Source: CAWFFV01 sp963814985 (lineage in GTDB: Bacteria; Chloroflexota; Ktedonobacteria; Ktedonobacterales; Ktedonobacteraceae). Taken from it: DNA of 64,000 bases. This document shows positions 46,653 to 55,172 of the stretch, one piece after another. The notes under the pieces are model-generated. The model did no database searches. It was not told where the DNA came from and saw only the letters and a program-made list of their open reading frames with translations. Where the stretch lies: positions 62,001 through 126,000 of the forward strand of contig CAWFFV010000009.1 in assembly GCA_963814985.1 (NCBI GenBank). The letters are read 5' to 3'. Position numbers and translations under genes: made by a program. Position 1 is the stretch's first letter. Each line of letters opens with the position of its first letter.

Positions 46653-46931
46653 TTAGTACTTAATAAACACCCTACAAAGCCCAGAAGGAACGTTTGAGAC
46701 CAGTCCTCTTTTTGCTTTTTCCTCAACTGCGTGCATCGCGTGTGTAATTTCCGAAAGTCTTTTTTCTGTTTGATCCTTTTGTTGCTTGACCCACGCAATT
46801 TTCTTGAGTAAGTTCTCTTGTTCAGCAGCCAATTGGTAAAGTTGTAAAAATCCACTACTCTCGGTGATTGGCCCCGGTCTGGTATTCAGGCTGCGAACAC
46901 CTCTTATATCACGGACTCCTTTGGTTATCAT
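46653..46931 (-). CDS. Small coiled-coil gas-vesicle protein, GvpV-like
   Basis: 92 residues. IRGVRSLNTRPGPITESSGF followed by LQLYQLAAEQENLLKKIAWV and a coiled coil matches my memory of GvpV-type proteins (basic start, then a helix of the LYxLxxExERL form). It lies between gvpN and gvpH with short gaps. The GvpV call is tentative; operon membership is firm. Confidence 0.55.
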   Translation of the reverse strand: MITKGVRDIRGVRSLNTRPGPITESSGFLQLYQLAAEQENLLKKIAWVKQQKDQTEKRLSEITHAMHAVEEKAKRGLVSNVPSGLCRVFIKY

Positions 46932-46950
46932 CTTACCTCCCTCCTGTCAG

Positions 46951-47856
46951 CTAGATATGTTTACCAATTAGACCGAGAACAGTCTTCGCCATCTTCTCTC
47001 TATCATTGCCGTTGTGCCTTCCTGATACTAAGGTATCAGTACAAAGGTCAACAAAAAAGGTATTCTGCTTCTCTACATGCATCCCTTTTTGCTTGAGAAT
47101 CTTTCCAATAATAATTCCTGGCCTGATACTTATTGCGTGATGGGGACCAAGCGTCTGGCGGAGGTCTCGCAGAATTCCGACAATAATTTTGGCATCGTCG
47201 AGTGATATACCACTCCTGGCAACCACAATGGCCTGTTCTGTCTCCTCATCAAAATAATCTAAATGTAAGCCGACCATCCGGTCTAAAAGTGAATCCTGGG
47301 TTTTGTGAACCCCGGCATACTCATGGGGATTGGAGGTGAAAATAGCTTTAAAATTAGGGTGAACTTTAATGTAGCCCGCCTCTTCCTCTGACGGCGGTAA
47401 AGTCAGAATCCCCTCCTCTAAAACAGAGAGAAGGGCGTTGTTGGCTTCCGGCCTTGACCGGTTAAATTCATCATAGACTAAGGTTAAACCTTCCTTACAG
47501 GCAGTCGTTAAGCGATTGTCGACCCAACGATGCGATATATCTTCTTCTGTCTTTAAAACAGAGTGAATAAAATTATCAATCAGCTTCCTCTTGCGGTAAC
47601 CCATTTTATCTCCAACCAAATCTGACGTCCCGAACTCTTCATCCCCAAACATAAGCATCATTGGTTGATTAAGTTTATAAGCCACATGCATCGCCAGAGT
47701 ACTTTTTCCCGTACCGGTCGGCCCTGTAAAATGAACCGGAAAGCCAGCTTCAAGGTATGACATTGCCCTGTCGATAATTTTTCCGATGGAGGGTGTCACT
47801 ATAAACTCTTCGGACGGGCCAACGGATAAACTATTCAACATACTATTCTTATTCAT
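46951..47856 (-). CDS. gvpN: Gas vesicle ATPase GvpN
   Basis: 301 residues of the MoxR AAA+ group: HFTGPTGTGKSTLAMHVAYK (Walker A), TLVYDEFNRSRPEANNALLS (Walker B) and IFTSNPHEYAGVHKTQDSLL (sensor 1 and GvpN signature). It promotes growth of vesicles past the bicone stage. First ATPase gene behind gvpC-like. Confidence 0.95.
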   Translation of the reverse strand: MNKNSMLNSLSVGPSEEFIVTPSIGKIIDRAMSYLEAGFPVHFTGPTGTGKSTLAMHVAYKLNQPMMLMFGDEEFGTSDLVGDKMGYRKRKLIDNFIHSVLKTEEDISHRWVDNRLTTACKEGLTLVYDEFNRSRPEANNALLSVLEEGILTLPPSEEEAGYIKVHPNFKAIFTSNPHEYAGVHKTQDSLLDRMVGLHLDYFDEETEQAIVVARSGISLDDAKIIVGILRDLRQTLGPHHAISIRPGIIIGKILKQKGMHVEKQNTFFVDLCTDTLVSGRHNGNDREKMAKTVLGLIGKHI

Positions 47857-48173
47857 TCAAGTTCGCGCAGAAACCCCTGCCTTCACTCTGGGGAAGAAGC
47901 GCGCGCCTCCTTTCTGCTAGTGCTGTTTTTTACATTTTTTGTGTTTTGTGCATTTTTTGCTATACCATAGGTAAGATGAAGGCACTTCGATTCATCGGAG
48001 AGAAACGGTTTACCTTTCGTGTACTTTTTAGCCAGGTTTCGAGCAAGAAGCAATGCCTGGATAAAACGTTCTCGATTGAACAACACTTGTCATCTGGCAT
48101 ATCAGGATGGCAACGGGGCATTTGTCCGTTGCCTCAGTTTTAATTTTTGCAGTTTGAGCTTTCGTCTGCCAGT
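47857..48173. other. Gap between gvpN and the gvpC-like gene, no clear gene
   Basis: 317 bp. A leftward frame at 47883-48086 (LFNRERFIQALLLARNLAKK, basic) might be a small protein, but it lacks a good start and ribosome site. A short hairpin-like TCTGGCATATCAGGATGGCA region lies near 48090. Nothing firmer is seen. Confidence 0.4.
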
Positions 48174-48695
48174 TTACGCGTTCCTTTTTGCGGCCATCGA
48201 GTTGACCAGATTTTCCCAATGGGCGTGAGCTTGCCGATGATCGGCGGAAAAATCGGCCATCATAGTATTTACTGCCTGATGAAGGTCGCTTTGAAAGGAT
48301 GAAAGCTCACTTCTCAAAGAAACTGCCATCTCTTTCTGATCGTTTCTAAAATCAGCAAGCATTCTGGCCGTGTCCTCTTCAAGAGCCGCTATCATGCCTT
48401 TTGTCTTCTCCATGAGAGTGGAGAACTCCTCTTTTCTTTCTTTTTCAGAAGTAGAAAGAAACTCTGCTAAGTACCTCTTATTCTCGGCTCTCATTTTCTG
48501 TAGCTGACTCGCTCGCTCCGACCTGTTAGAGGCAAGAGATCGCTTCAGATTACTAGCCATCTCTTTACGTTCCCGATTGAAGTTTCCTAGAGTCTGGCGA
48601 GTTTCTTTTACAAGGTCAGCAATCGCTGCTCTCCTTGCTTCATAAGAAGCTTCAATATCTTCAGTTAAAGATTTTACGCTTTCGTTAACAGCCAC
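48174..48695 (-). CDS. gvpC: GvpC-like helical repeat protein
   Basis: 173 residues, almost all helix. Degenerate repeats of about 33 residues are visible: RQTLGNFNRERKEMASNLKR, RASQLQKMRAENKRYLAEFL, FSTLMEKTKGMIAALEEDTA, RMLADFRNDQKEMAVSLRSE and SSFQSDLHQAVNTMMADFSA. Length, amphipathic nature and location directly behind gvpA are as in cyanobacterial GvpC, the outer strengthening protein. Sequence identity to GvpC is weak. Starts with GTG behind AGAGGTGAGAA. Confidence 0.6.
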   Translation of the reverse strand: MAVNESVKSLTEDIEASYEARRAAIADLVKETRQTLGNFNRERKEMASNLKRSLASNRSERASQLQKMRAENKRYLAEFLSTSEKERKEEFSTLMEKTKGMIAALEEDTARMLADFRNDQKEMAVSLRSELSSFQSDLHQAVNTMMADFSADHRQAHAHWENLVNSMAAKRNA

Positions 48696-48782
48696 TTCTC
48701 ACCTCTTTTCGATTACTTTGATCGTTTAACATCCCTACGGGTTCACTTTGTCATTCTCAGACAACAGATCCATATGATGGGT

Positions 48783-48907
48783 GACTTATATGTGCAGCAT
48801 TTGCTGGGACAAAGCTGCACATTACGAATCGTTCATGCGACTCTAGAGATGGCTTGTGCTTTTTGGGTGATCAGTTTTTATCCCAGAGATTTCTGCACAT
48901 ATATGTC
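48783..48907 (-). other. Long-range inverted repeat behind gvpA
   Basis: GACTTATATGTGCAG (48783-48797) and CTGCACATATATGTC (48893-48907) pair with one mismatch and enclose a smaller CTGGGA/TCCCAG stem. It stands between gvpA and gvpC-like and may act as attenuator or RNA stabiliser, keeping gvpA message far above the rest. Confidence 0.45.
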
Positions 48908-48934
48908 AATCATCATAAGAGTCGATGTCAACCT

Positions 48935-49147
48935 TTAGGCTGCAGCTGCAGTTGCAGTTAGCCCAATGGCTTCGGCATATTTGAGGTAAGTCTCAACTGA
49001 TGCAATTACGACTCTGGCTTCAATTGCCAAAAGTTCAATGCCCACCAGGGAGATCCTGACCCAGGCGTCAATTACTACACCTTTGTCAAGGATTCGGTCA
49101 ACAACCTCCACAAGGCTGGAGGACGCCATCGACTTCTCTACGGCCAT
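48935..49147 (-). CDS. gvpA: Gas vesicle structural protein GvpA, copy 2
   Basis: 70 residues: SSSLVEVVDRILDKGVVIDA, WVRISLVGIELLAIEARVVI, and the tail ASVETYLKYAEAIGL. This is the typical GvpA coil-strand-strand-coil shell protein. The Ala-rich tail ATAAAA differs from cyanobacterial forms. It differs from copy 1 by V for I (position 30) and AIEA for AVET. Ribosome site GGAGATG. Both copies lie in a 300-bp tandem duplication. Confidence 0.97.
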   Translation of the reverse strand: MAVEKSMASSSLVEVVDRILDKGVVIDAWVRISLVGIELLAIEARVVIASVETYLKYAEAIGLTATAAAA

Positions 49148-49234
49148 GTTTATTCATCTCCTCGTATACTCGTATAGTGAATTACTACTAATGGTGTAAT
49201 TCTTAAGGATGCCTTAATTACGCTACCTCAACCC

Positions 49235-49447
49235 TCAGGCTGCAGCTGCAGTTGCAGTTAGCCCAATGGCTTCGGCATATTTGAGGTAAGTCTCAACTGA
49301 TGCGATTACAACTCTGGTTTCAACTGCCAAAAGTTCAATGCCCACCAGAGAGATCCTGATCCAGGCGTCAATTACTACACCTTTGTCAAGGATTCGGTCA
49401 ACAACCTCCACAAGGCTGGAGGACGCCATCGACTTCTCTACGGCCAT
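49235..49447 (-). CDS. gvpA: Gas vesicle structural protein GvpA, copy 1
   Basis: 70 residues, first gene of the leftward arm. Same core as copy 2 (WIRISLVGIELLAVETRVVI). It forms the ribbed wall of the gas vesicle. Close to the divergent control region, hence probably the most strongly expressed gene. Confidence 0.97.
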   Translation of the reverse strand: MAVEKSMASSSLVEVVDRILDKGVVIDAWIRISLVGIELLAVETRVVIASVETYLKYAEAIGLTATAAAA

Positions 49448-50040
49448 GTTTATTCATCTCCTCGTATACTCGTATAGTGAATTACTACTAAGGATGTAAC
49501 CCTAAAAGCGACCAGGCGCTTCGATCACCCACTCCTTTAGCGTCTTGACTCTGGCAGAGTCTAAGTGTCGGCAAGAAACGCCGCCAAGAGTTGTTGTTTG
49601 ATATAAGCGAGGTTTCTTAGTTTGAGTATACTCCTTTCTAAAAATAGGTAGCGTTCGATAATCTATGAGCCAGAAACTCACGTCAGTAAACAATGTGCGC
49701 GCTTAGAATGAGACATCCTGTGCACGGCTCTCCATGTACTTCAATATCTTCATCTATTCATACAAAGCACGACTGTTACCTCATATTGTTTCCGGTATAA
49801 TATATACCATACAAACAATAGAAAATCAATGGTGAGTAAACCTCTGTAAATAGATATGGAAGAATTTGTTAGTGATAAGATCGGGCTTCTCTCTCAGGCG
49901 GAGAGAGAATAGAGATCTAGTGAGCTGTTTTGTTTTGTGAATTCTCTATACTAAAAATAACTCAGCGATGCGTTTGCAACGCTGGCTAGACAATCAAGCT
50001 AGTGAACTATGAGGAAATTTTTGAAAGGAAGTGAAGATTT
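49448..50040. promoter_or_regulatory. Divergent control region of the two gvp arms
   Basis: 593 bp without a credible gene. At 49785-49819 an inverted repeat has outer arms ATTGTTT/AAACAAT and inner arms GGTATA/TATACC, with TATAAT-like sequence in the centre. A second possible hairpin AGGCGGAGAGAGAATAGAGA lies near 49897. The dyad is a candidate operator for both arms. Confidence 0.5.
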
Positions 50041-50319
50041 ATGATTTCTGAAGTTAGAGATAAAGTAAAGAAATTCCTGGAAGAGGTTCTTGAAGCTGAA
50101 GGAATAAGAATTGTCAGGGTTGATAAAGCTGAAGGTGGCTGGGTTGCCGAGGCCGAAGTGGCAGAAAAGAACCAGTATTTAGCCTCTATTCAGCCAGAAT
50201 ACCGAGTATATGAAAAAGAGCATTACATTATTAGATTAAATCGTGAACTTGAAATTTATTCTTATAAACGGTTAAGAGCTAATGATGAAACTCGGGAAGG
50301 GTCAAATAATGGGTTCTAA
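50041..50319 (+). CDS. gvpO: Gas vesicle protein GvpO
   Basis: 92 residues: VRDKVKKFLEEVLEAEGIRI, then GGWVAEAEVAEKNQYLAS and YRVYEKEHYIIRLNRELEIY, the GvpO pattern. It is essential for vesicle formation in haloarchaea and actinobacteria, possibly as a regulator or nucleation factor. First gene of the rightward arm, with GAAAGGAAG upstream. Confidence 0.9.
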   Translation: MISEVRDKVKKFLEEVLEAEGIRIVRVDKAEGGWVAEAEVAEKNQYLASIQPEYRVYEKEHYIIRLNRELEIYSYKRLRANDETREGSNNGF

Positions 50320-51115
50320 ATATGGACTCTATGCCTATGGGCTGGTAGGCAGAGGTCCCAAACAACTTGATATCCTGGGAGTTGATAAGAAGAACAAAGT
50401 CTATCTGGTGGAAGGGAGGGATATTTGTGTCATGCTTAGTGAAATCGATATTGATAAATTTCAGAAACAGATAAAGATTTTGTTTTCTGAATTGACAAAA
50501 ACCGCAGATCAAAGTGAAACCGAAGAACTATTGCAAGCCCATGAGGACGTGCTTGATACCCTTATGAAGAGCACCACGGTTGTTCCCTTTAAGTTCGGCA
50601 CCATCTTAAAAGATGAAAAAGCCGCCTCCAGGATGCTACAGGATAATGAGGAAAAGTTTAAAAAGCTCCTTTCTAAATTTACTGGAAGAGTTGAATGGGG
50701 ACTTAAGGTTTATGCCGATAATAAAGAATTTACCAGACATGTTGTGCAGGTCGAACCCATATTCAAAAACCTGGAAGAGAAACGAGAACAACTATCAAGA
50801 GGTGCCGCATATTTATTAGGAAGAAAAATGGAAGCAGAACTAAAGGGCAGGGTCATTGATCAGCTTACTGCGGTAACCGAGGTTATTTTTCAAGAGCTAG
50901 AAAAAGACGCTTATGAGGTTAAACTGAACAAAACCTTGCCGCAAAAATTAACAGGTAAGAAGAAAGAGATGATACTCAACACGGCTTATTTAGTCGAAGG
51001 AGAAAAAGTGGTTCATTTTTGTAATCAAGGAAAAAGGTTAATGGAGAAATACGAATCCATGGGATTAGACCTTGAAGTTTCTGGACCGTGGCCACCATAC
51101 AGCTTTATTGATTAA
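50309..51115 (+). CDS. gvpL: Gas vesicle protein GvpF/GvpL, third paralogue
   Basis: 268 residues from the ATG at 50309, which overlaps gvpO by 11 bases. Landmarks: YGLYAYGLVGRGPKQLDILG, STTVVPFKFGTILKDEKAAS, and the end DLEVSGPWPPYSFID. It is the most GvpL-like of the three F/L genes and probably links minor proteins with GvpA. Confidence 0.9.
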   Translation: MGSKYGLYAYGLVGRGPKQLDILGVDKKNKVYLVEGRDICVMLSEIDIDKFQKQIKILFSELTKTADQSETEELLQAHEDVLDTLMKSTTVVPFKFGTILKDEKAASRMLQDNEEKFKKLLSKFTGRVEWGLKVYADNKEFTRHVVQVEPIFKNLEEKREQLSRGAAYLLGRKMEAELKGRVIDQLTAVTEVIFQELEKDAYEVKLNKTLPQKLTGKKKEMILNTAYLVEGEKVVHFCNQGKRLMEKYESMGLDLEVSGPWPPYSFID

Positions 51116-51121
51116 AATTTT

Positions 51122-51796
51122 ATGAGACATCAAACAATCAAAACCAGTGATCAGATCGTCAAGAATCAACATTTTACTCTTCTTGAGCTTTTGGACAGGC
51201 TTTTAGATAAAGGCGTGATGGTGAAGGGTGAAATACTTCTATCAGTGGCAGATATTGATCTTGTTTATCTTAACCTAGGGCTGTTACTTTCCTCAGTTAA
51301 AAGTGTTAAGGTAGCAGCGAGCAGAGATGGCAATGGAGAAGCACAGTTGATTTCCTGGCAAACTGCTGTTACCCAGGAAGAGTTTTTGGATGAGCTACCA
51401 CTGGAGGAGAAAAGGAAAGATTTAACACCAACGCCTTTAACCAACGAAAATAGCCAGAGTAAAAGTGGCAGCGGAGAGACTGGAGCTATCATGTTACCAT
51501 CAGCCACCCATTACGAGCCAGATCAATATTTTGAACCAAGAACTAATATTGATCCTAAAAATGTTGAAAAGGGATTGGCTAAACTCGTATTAACTCTGGT
51601 TGATCTGATACGAAAACTCATGGAAAAACAGGCAATACGCCAAATAGATGCTAAACAGTTAGTTGAGGAAGAAATCGAAAAGCTGGGAAGCACCTTTTTA
51701 CTTCTAGAGGAGAAGATGGAACAACTTAAAAAGACGTTCGGGTTAAAAGATGAGGATTTGAATTTAGATTTAGGCCCTTTGGGGGAACTTCTATGA
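51122..51796 (+). CDS. Fusion of a GvpA/J-type protein with GvpK
   Basis: 224 residues. Residues about 20-65 (LLELLDRLLDKGVMVKGEIL, LSVADIDLVYLNLGLLLSSV) are a GvpA-superfamily core of the GvpJ/GvpS type. An acidic, Ser/Thr/Pro-rich linker (about 85-140) leads to GvpK (NIDPKNVEKGLAKLVLTLVD, LIRKLMEKQAIRQIDAKQL, FGLKDEDLNLDLGPLGELL). In many operons gvpS/J and gvpK are adjacent separate genes; here one polypeptide holds both. The frame is clean over the joint. Confidence 0.88.
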   Translation: MRHQTIKTSDQIVKNQHFTLLELLDRLLDKGVMVKGEILLSVADIDLVYLNLGLLLSSVKSVKVAASRDGNGEAQLISWQTAVTQEEFLDELPLEEKRKDLTPTPLTNENSQSKSGSGETGAIMLPSATHYEPDQYFEPRTNIDPKNVEKGLAKLVLTLVDLIRKLMEKQAIRQIDAKQLVEEEIEKLGSTFLLLEEKMEQLKKTFGLKDEDLNLDLGPLGELL

Positions 51797-51836
51797 GTGA
51801 TTTAAACTGCTCAATTCACAGGGTAAGGAGGGGTTT

Positions 51837-52070
51837 ATGGCAGAGCATATGACCAGTCTACAAGCAACAAATCTAGCAGATCTCCTGGATCGCGTTCTTG
51901 ACAAAGGCGTGGTGATAGTCGGAGACATCAAGATTGATCTGGTAGAGGTTGAACTTTTGACTATCAAAATAAGATTGTTGATCGCCTCAGTGGATAAGGC
52001 AAAAGCCATAGGTATTAACTGGTGGGAAAATGATCCATTTTTAAAAGTGGCCGAGCTTAAAAATCGCTGA
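51837..52070 (+). CDS. gvpJ: Gas vesicle protein GvpJ (GvpA-like minor protein)
   Basis: 77 residues: NLADLLDRVLDKGVVIVGDI, KIDLVEVELLTIKIRLLIAS and a short polar tail ending NDPFLKVAELKNR. The GD/KID pattern separates GvpJ from structural GvpA. It helps start the vesicle. AAGGAGG lies before the ATG. Confidence 0.9.
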   Translation: MAEHMTSLQATNLADLLDRVLDKGVVIVGDIKIDLVEVELLTIKIRLLIASVDKAKAIGINWWENDPFLKVAELKNR

Positions 52071-52164
52071 AATGTAAAATTATCTAACCTTCTCCTCCCA
52101 TCGAGGGGGAGATGTATCACTCGTGATTGGTAAAACGTGACAATAAGTGTTGGGTGATCTACAG

Positions 52165-52203
52165 ACTTGACATCCTCCCCGTGGCTCAAGCCAGGGGTCT
52201 TAC
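52165..52203. mobile_element. IS200/IS605-type end remnant
   Basis: ACTTGACATCCTCCCCGTGG followed by CTCAAGCCAGGGGTCTTACG is the common imperfect hairpin (CCCC...GGGG with TGGCT/GCCA) of IS200/IS605 ends. No transposase is attached; only the end is left behind the gvp arm. Confidence 0.5.
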
Positions 52204-52312
52204 GCACTGGATGGATAAGGTGCATACCCTCTGAAGCTGAGAGGATTTTTCCTCATAGCAGATATCTTAACAACTTATGAAGGAGCTAATTTAGAATAGG
52301 AGAAAAACGGCC

Positions 52313-52801
52313 ATGTCAAATCAGCAACATCTTGCTCTGCTCAAGCAAGAGGAGGCAAATACCTGGAACATGTGGAGACACGAACATCCCAGTATAAATC
52401 CTGATCTAAGTGAAGCAGATCTCAGTGGTATCAATGCAAGTGGAGCCAATTTGAGTGGGACTAATCTGAGTGGAGCAGACCTGCACAACTCAAACCTGCT
52501 CAAAGCGGATCTGAGTTGGTCTAATCTTGTCGGTGCCAACCTGAGCCATGCCAACCTCGCTGAAGTAAATCTGATAGGAGCAGACTTGAGCGGAGCAAAC
52601 TTTCACCAGGCAAGCCTCAGCAATGTCATCATGAGTAAAGCCATTCTCATTGAAACTAATCTAAGTGAAGCTGACCTCAGTAGGGCCGACCTGAGTGATG
52701 CAGATGTAAGGGGAGCATTCTTCAAAGGGACCAATTTGACCGACACTCTCATCACTCCAGAACAACTGAACAAAGGTAGATTATCTGAAGATATTCCCTA
52801 A
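52313..52801 (+). CDS. Pentapeptide-repeat protein
   Basis: 162 residues with about 20 consecutive A(D/N)LSx-type pentapeptides (LSEADLSGINASGANLSGTN and onward), forming a right-handed quadrilateral helix. Related proteins protect gyrase from quinolones or are of unknown role. No membrane segment. Followed by a terminator. Confidence 0.92.
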   Translation: MSNQQHLALLKQEEANTWNMWRHEHPSINPDLSEADLSGINASGANLSGTNLSGADLHNSNLLKADLSWSNLVGANLSHANLAEVNLIGADLSGANFHQASLSNVIMSKAILIETNLSEADLSRADLSDADVRGAFFKGTNLTDTLITPEQLNKGRLSEDIP

Positions 52802-52851
52802 CCAGAATATCATGGCGCTTGCTTCTGGTTTTGGTGGGTCTGGCCTGAAAA

Positions 52852-52898
52852 AATAAACAATGGGTCCAGATGGTAGTTAACCAGACCCATTGTTTATT
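52852..52898. terminator. Bidirectional terminator
   Basis: AATAAACAATGGGTC (52852-52866) and GACCCATTGTTTATT (52884-52898), a perfect 15-bp stem with A/T tails, between two convergent genes. Confidence 0.85.
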
Positions 52899-52907
52899 GA
52901 TTACAAC

Positions 52908-53732
52908 TCAGCGGCGGCGTGCAGTACGGTCGTCATCAGATTGTGGAGGCCTGGGCTGAAATGGTGGTTGCGATGTCTGGGGGGCCTGCCATTGTGACTG
53001 GGCTTGTGAGGCCTGTGCCCTTTGTGCTCCAGGTTGCCATATATTTGCTTCGCCTGAGGCATGAGCAGCACGCGCTCTGCGATCATTGCGAATGTGACGC
53101 CAGACATAGAGTACGACCAGAACTACCAGAACCACCAGAATGACTACATCCAGACTGTGGAAGATGGGACTGAATTTGTCCAGGTTCTTACCAAGCACCG
53201 TACCAACATAGGCCAGCAGCAGACACCAGGGAAATGAACCAAGCAAGGTATAGGCACAAAACTTGCTGAAAGACATCTTTGAGATACCAGCCGGGAGAGA
53301 AATATAGGTGCGTATAACAGGCAACAGGCGGGAGAAGAAAGCTGTTGCACTGCCCCATCTTTGAAAGAAATGATCCGCTTTATCTGCATCGTGCTGAGAG
53401 ATCAGTACATAGCGTCCATATTTTAACATAAGTGGACGTCCACCCTTGTAACCAATCGCGTATGCAGCTATCGATCCAAGAAGACAGCCAGCCGTGCCTG
53501 CTAAAGCAACTAACACTAAACTTAAGAGGGAAGTCGTGCCTTGCAAAATCTTGCCACTTGCAATCAGAATACCCGCCAGAGGCATCACAATCTCACTCGG
53601 CAGCGGAATACAGCAACTTTCAATGGCCATAGCCAGCACAATACCCAATAAACCAGTAGAAACATAAAGATTTGTAATAAGTGTTGTCAATGTGTCAGTT
53701 AAATGTGCTAACAATGAAATAGTCTCCTTCAC
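52908..53732 (-). CDS. DedA-family (VTT-domain) membrane protein
   Basis: 274 residues with four to five hydrophobic stretches. The DedA signatures are ESCCIPLPSEIVMPLAG (acidic residue at the re-entrant loop) and FFSRLLPVIRTYISLPAGIS. A Gln/Pro-rich tail of about 55 residues is added. DedA proteins flip phospholipids or undecaprenyl phosphate and keep the proton gradient. Confidence 0.92.
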   Translation of the reverse strand: MKETISLLAHLTDTLTTLITNLYVSTGLLGIVLAMAIESCCIPLPSEIVMPLAGILIASGKILQGTTSLLSLVLVALAGTAGCLLGSIAAYAIGYKGGRPLMLKYGRYVLISQHDADKADHFFQRWGSATAFFSRLLPVIRTYISLPAGISKMSFSKFCAYTLLGSFPWCLLLAYVGTVLGKNLDKFSPIFHSLDVVILVVLVVLVVLYVWRHIRNDRRARAAHASGEANIWQPGAQRAQASQAQSQWQAPQTSQPPFQPRPPQSDDDRTARRR

Positions 53733-53810
53733 AAAGCTACATTTTGCACCATACTAGCACACTTTGCTAAAAGAGGCCAGGACCATTAGTACACAAATGT
53801 ATGTCTCTAT

Positions 53811-54915
53811 CTATTCTTCTTCATCTTGCCGCAATGCTTCATATCTTGAAGAACGGCGTACAATGGGTGCGTCCACATCAATCTGCTGTGCCAATTCCTG
53901 GCGCAAGGGATCATCGTTGTACATGTATGGGGCACGTCGCACAGGGGTTTTTTGAAGATCCCAGGTGAACTCTTTGGATGTGGCCTCTGCTCTTTTAGAT
54001 GAGAACGACGAGTAAACGGACCTGTCTGTAGAGGAGGTCGCACAGGACCTGTTTGAGGGGACTGGTTGGATAAGTACTCTGTCTCAGGGTCAATGTAACC
54101 AGCAGGTCGATAAGTAGGAGCTACATCCTCATCGGGGAAGGCATGAGGAGGGAAATCATAGGGCGGAAAGTCACTGGCTCGTTGTGTACGCTGCTGGAAT
54201 GTTTGTGGTGGTAATTGACGAGAAGAGCGCTGCGAATGCTGACGATCATATTCTGCTGGCAAGGCACGACTTGGACGCACTGATCGCTTTGTGGGATTTG
54301 TAGGAGGTATCTCAACATCATCATACTGATGTGCCGCCTCTAAACGCGCAGTATGTAATGCATTATGATATTGGGTACGAAAAGAAGCAGGATCATCCAT
54401 TCGACGAATTCGTCAACTTTCCGGCTTGACCCGTCCTTCCCTCGTAGGGATGGAACATTTTTGGTTGGTTGCTTAGGCGATGGTGAGTATGTCTCACGTT
54501 GATTAGCAGACAGTTTGTCAGGAGGAAGTAATTTTTGAGATGTTAACCTGGAGAGATCACGAGAGGCATGTCTCTGGCGATAAGGATCATTCTCTTCCCA
54601 CTCTTCTCCCTCCTGGAGCATATAGCCATCCGCCTCATACGATCCACGTGCCAGCCTTGTCGGGATATCAGGATAATCGTAGACCTGTGCCAGAGAGATT
54701 TGTTCTTGAGCTTCTGCGCGAAGTTGCCCATCATGACGACGTGAAAGATAGGAGAACAGCGTCAAGGAGATTGGGATGCTAAGCAGCAAGGCCGCCAGCC
54801 CACCTATTAAGCCGCCCAGTACCCATGAATTAAGTGTATTACCATACCAAAGAACTACTGCGGCACCTACAATGAGTACCAACGCTGTAGCAACAGCCTT
54901 CATAAAGCTGTGCAT
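53811..54915 (-). CDS. Membrane protein with long Arg/Gln/Pro-rich tail (frameshifted twice)
   Basis: The N-terminus MHSFMKAVATALVLIVGAAV and LNSWVLGGLIGGLAALLLSI give two membrane segments; then SRRHDGQLRAEAQEQISLAQ starts a long cytoplasmic tail rich in Arg, Gln, Pro and Asp. Frames change near 54385 and near 53955; the real end reads VRRSSRYEALRQDEEE with a stop at 53811. About 365 residues. No family recognised. It lies between dedA and lexA. Confidence 0.5.
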
Positions 54916-55087
54916 CCTTTCTGAGCTTCCACGACGTGTACCTCGGCTCCCAAGAAAACAATGATGTACGGTGACAAACTCCTCTAGGCAAAGTATACCA
55001 AAATTGAAAGAAGAGTACAAGAGGAAGTGATAAAGAACAGGGGCATTATTTTTTGCGTAGGGGCAATATCTACGCACTTGAGGATGT

Positions 55088-55156
55088 AGAGGTGCGGTTC
55101 ACAAGCCTGTGATGTATTTACAGTATAACGGTTACGGGCTTGTGAACCGCACCTCT
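55088..55156. repeat. Perfect 20-bp inverted repeat in the lexA downstream gap
   Basis: Arms at 55088-55107 (AGAGGTGCGGTTCACAAGCC) and 55137-55156 with a 29-nt loop. It stands right behind the lexA stop, without a T-run. It could be a MITE-like piece or an unusual terminator. Confidence 0.6.
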
Positions 55157-55172
55157 GCGGTGAACGACACCT

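Larger units (their letters stand above)
48935..49534 (-). repeat. 300-bp tandem duplication carrying gvpA and its leader
   Basis: The two gvpA stop codons and start codons are exactly 300 bp apart, and the upstream sequences (TCATCTCCTCGTATACTCGT and following) are nearly identical in both. The unit therefore covers coding sequence, ribosome site and spacer. Confidence 0.85.

Noticed and set aside
49502..49693. Leftward frame upstream of gvpA
   Set aside because: Lies in the control region, no ribosome site, no recognisable protein pattern.
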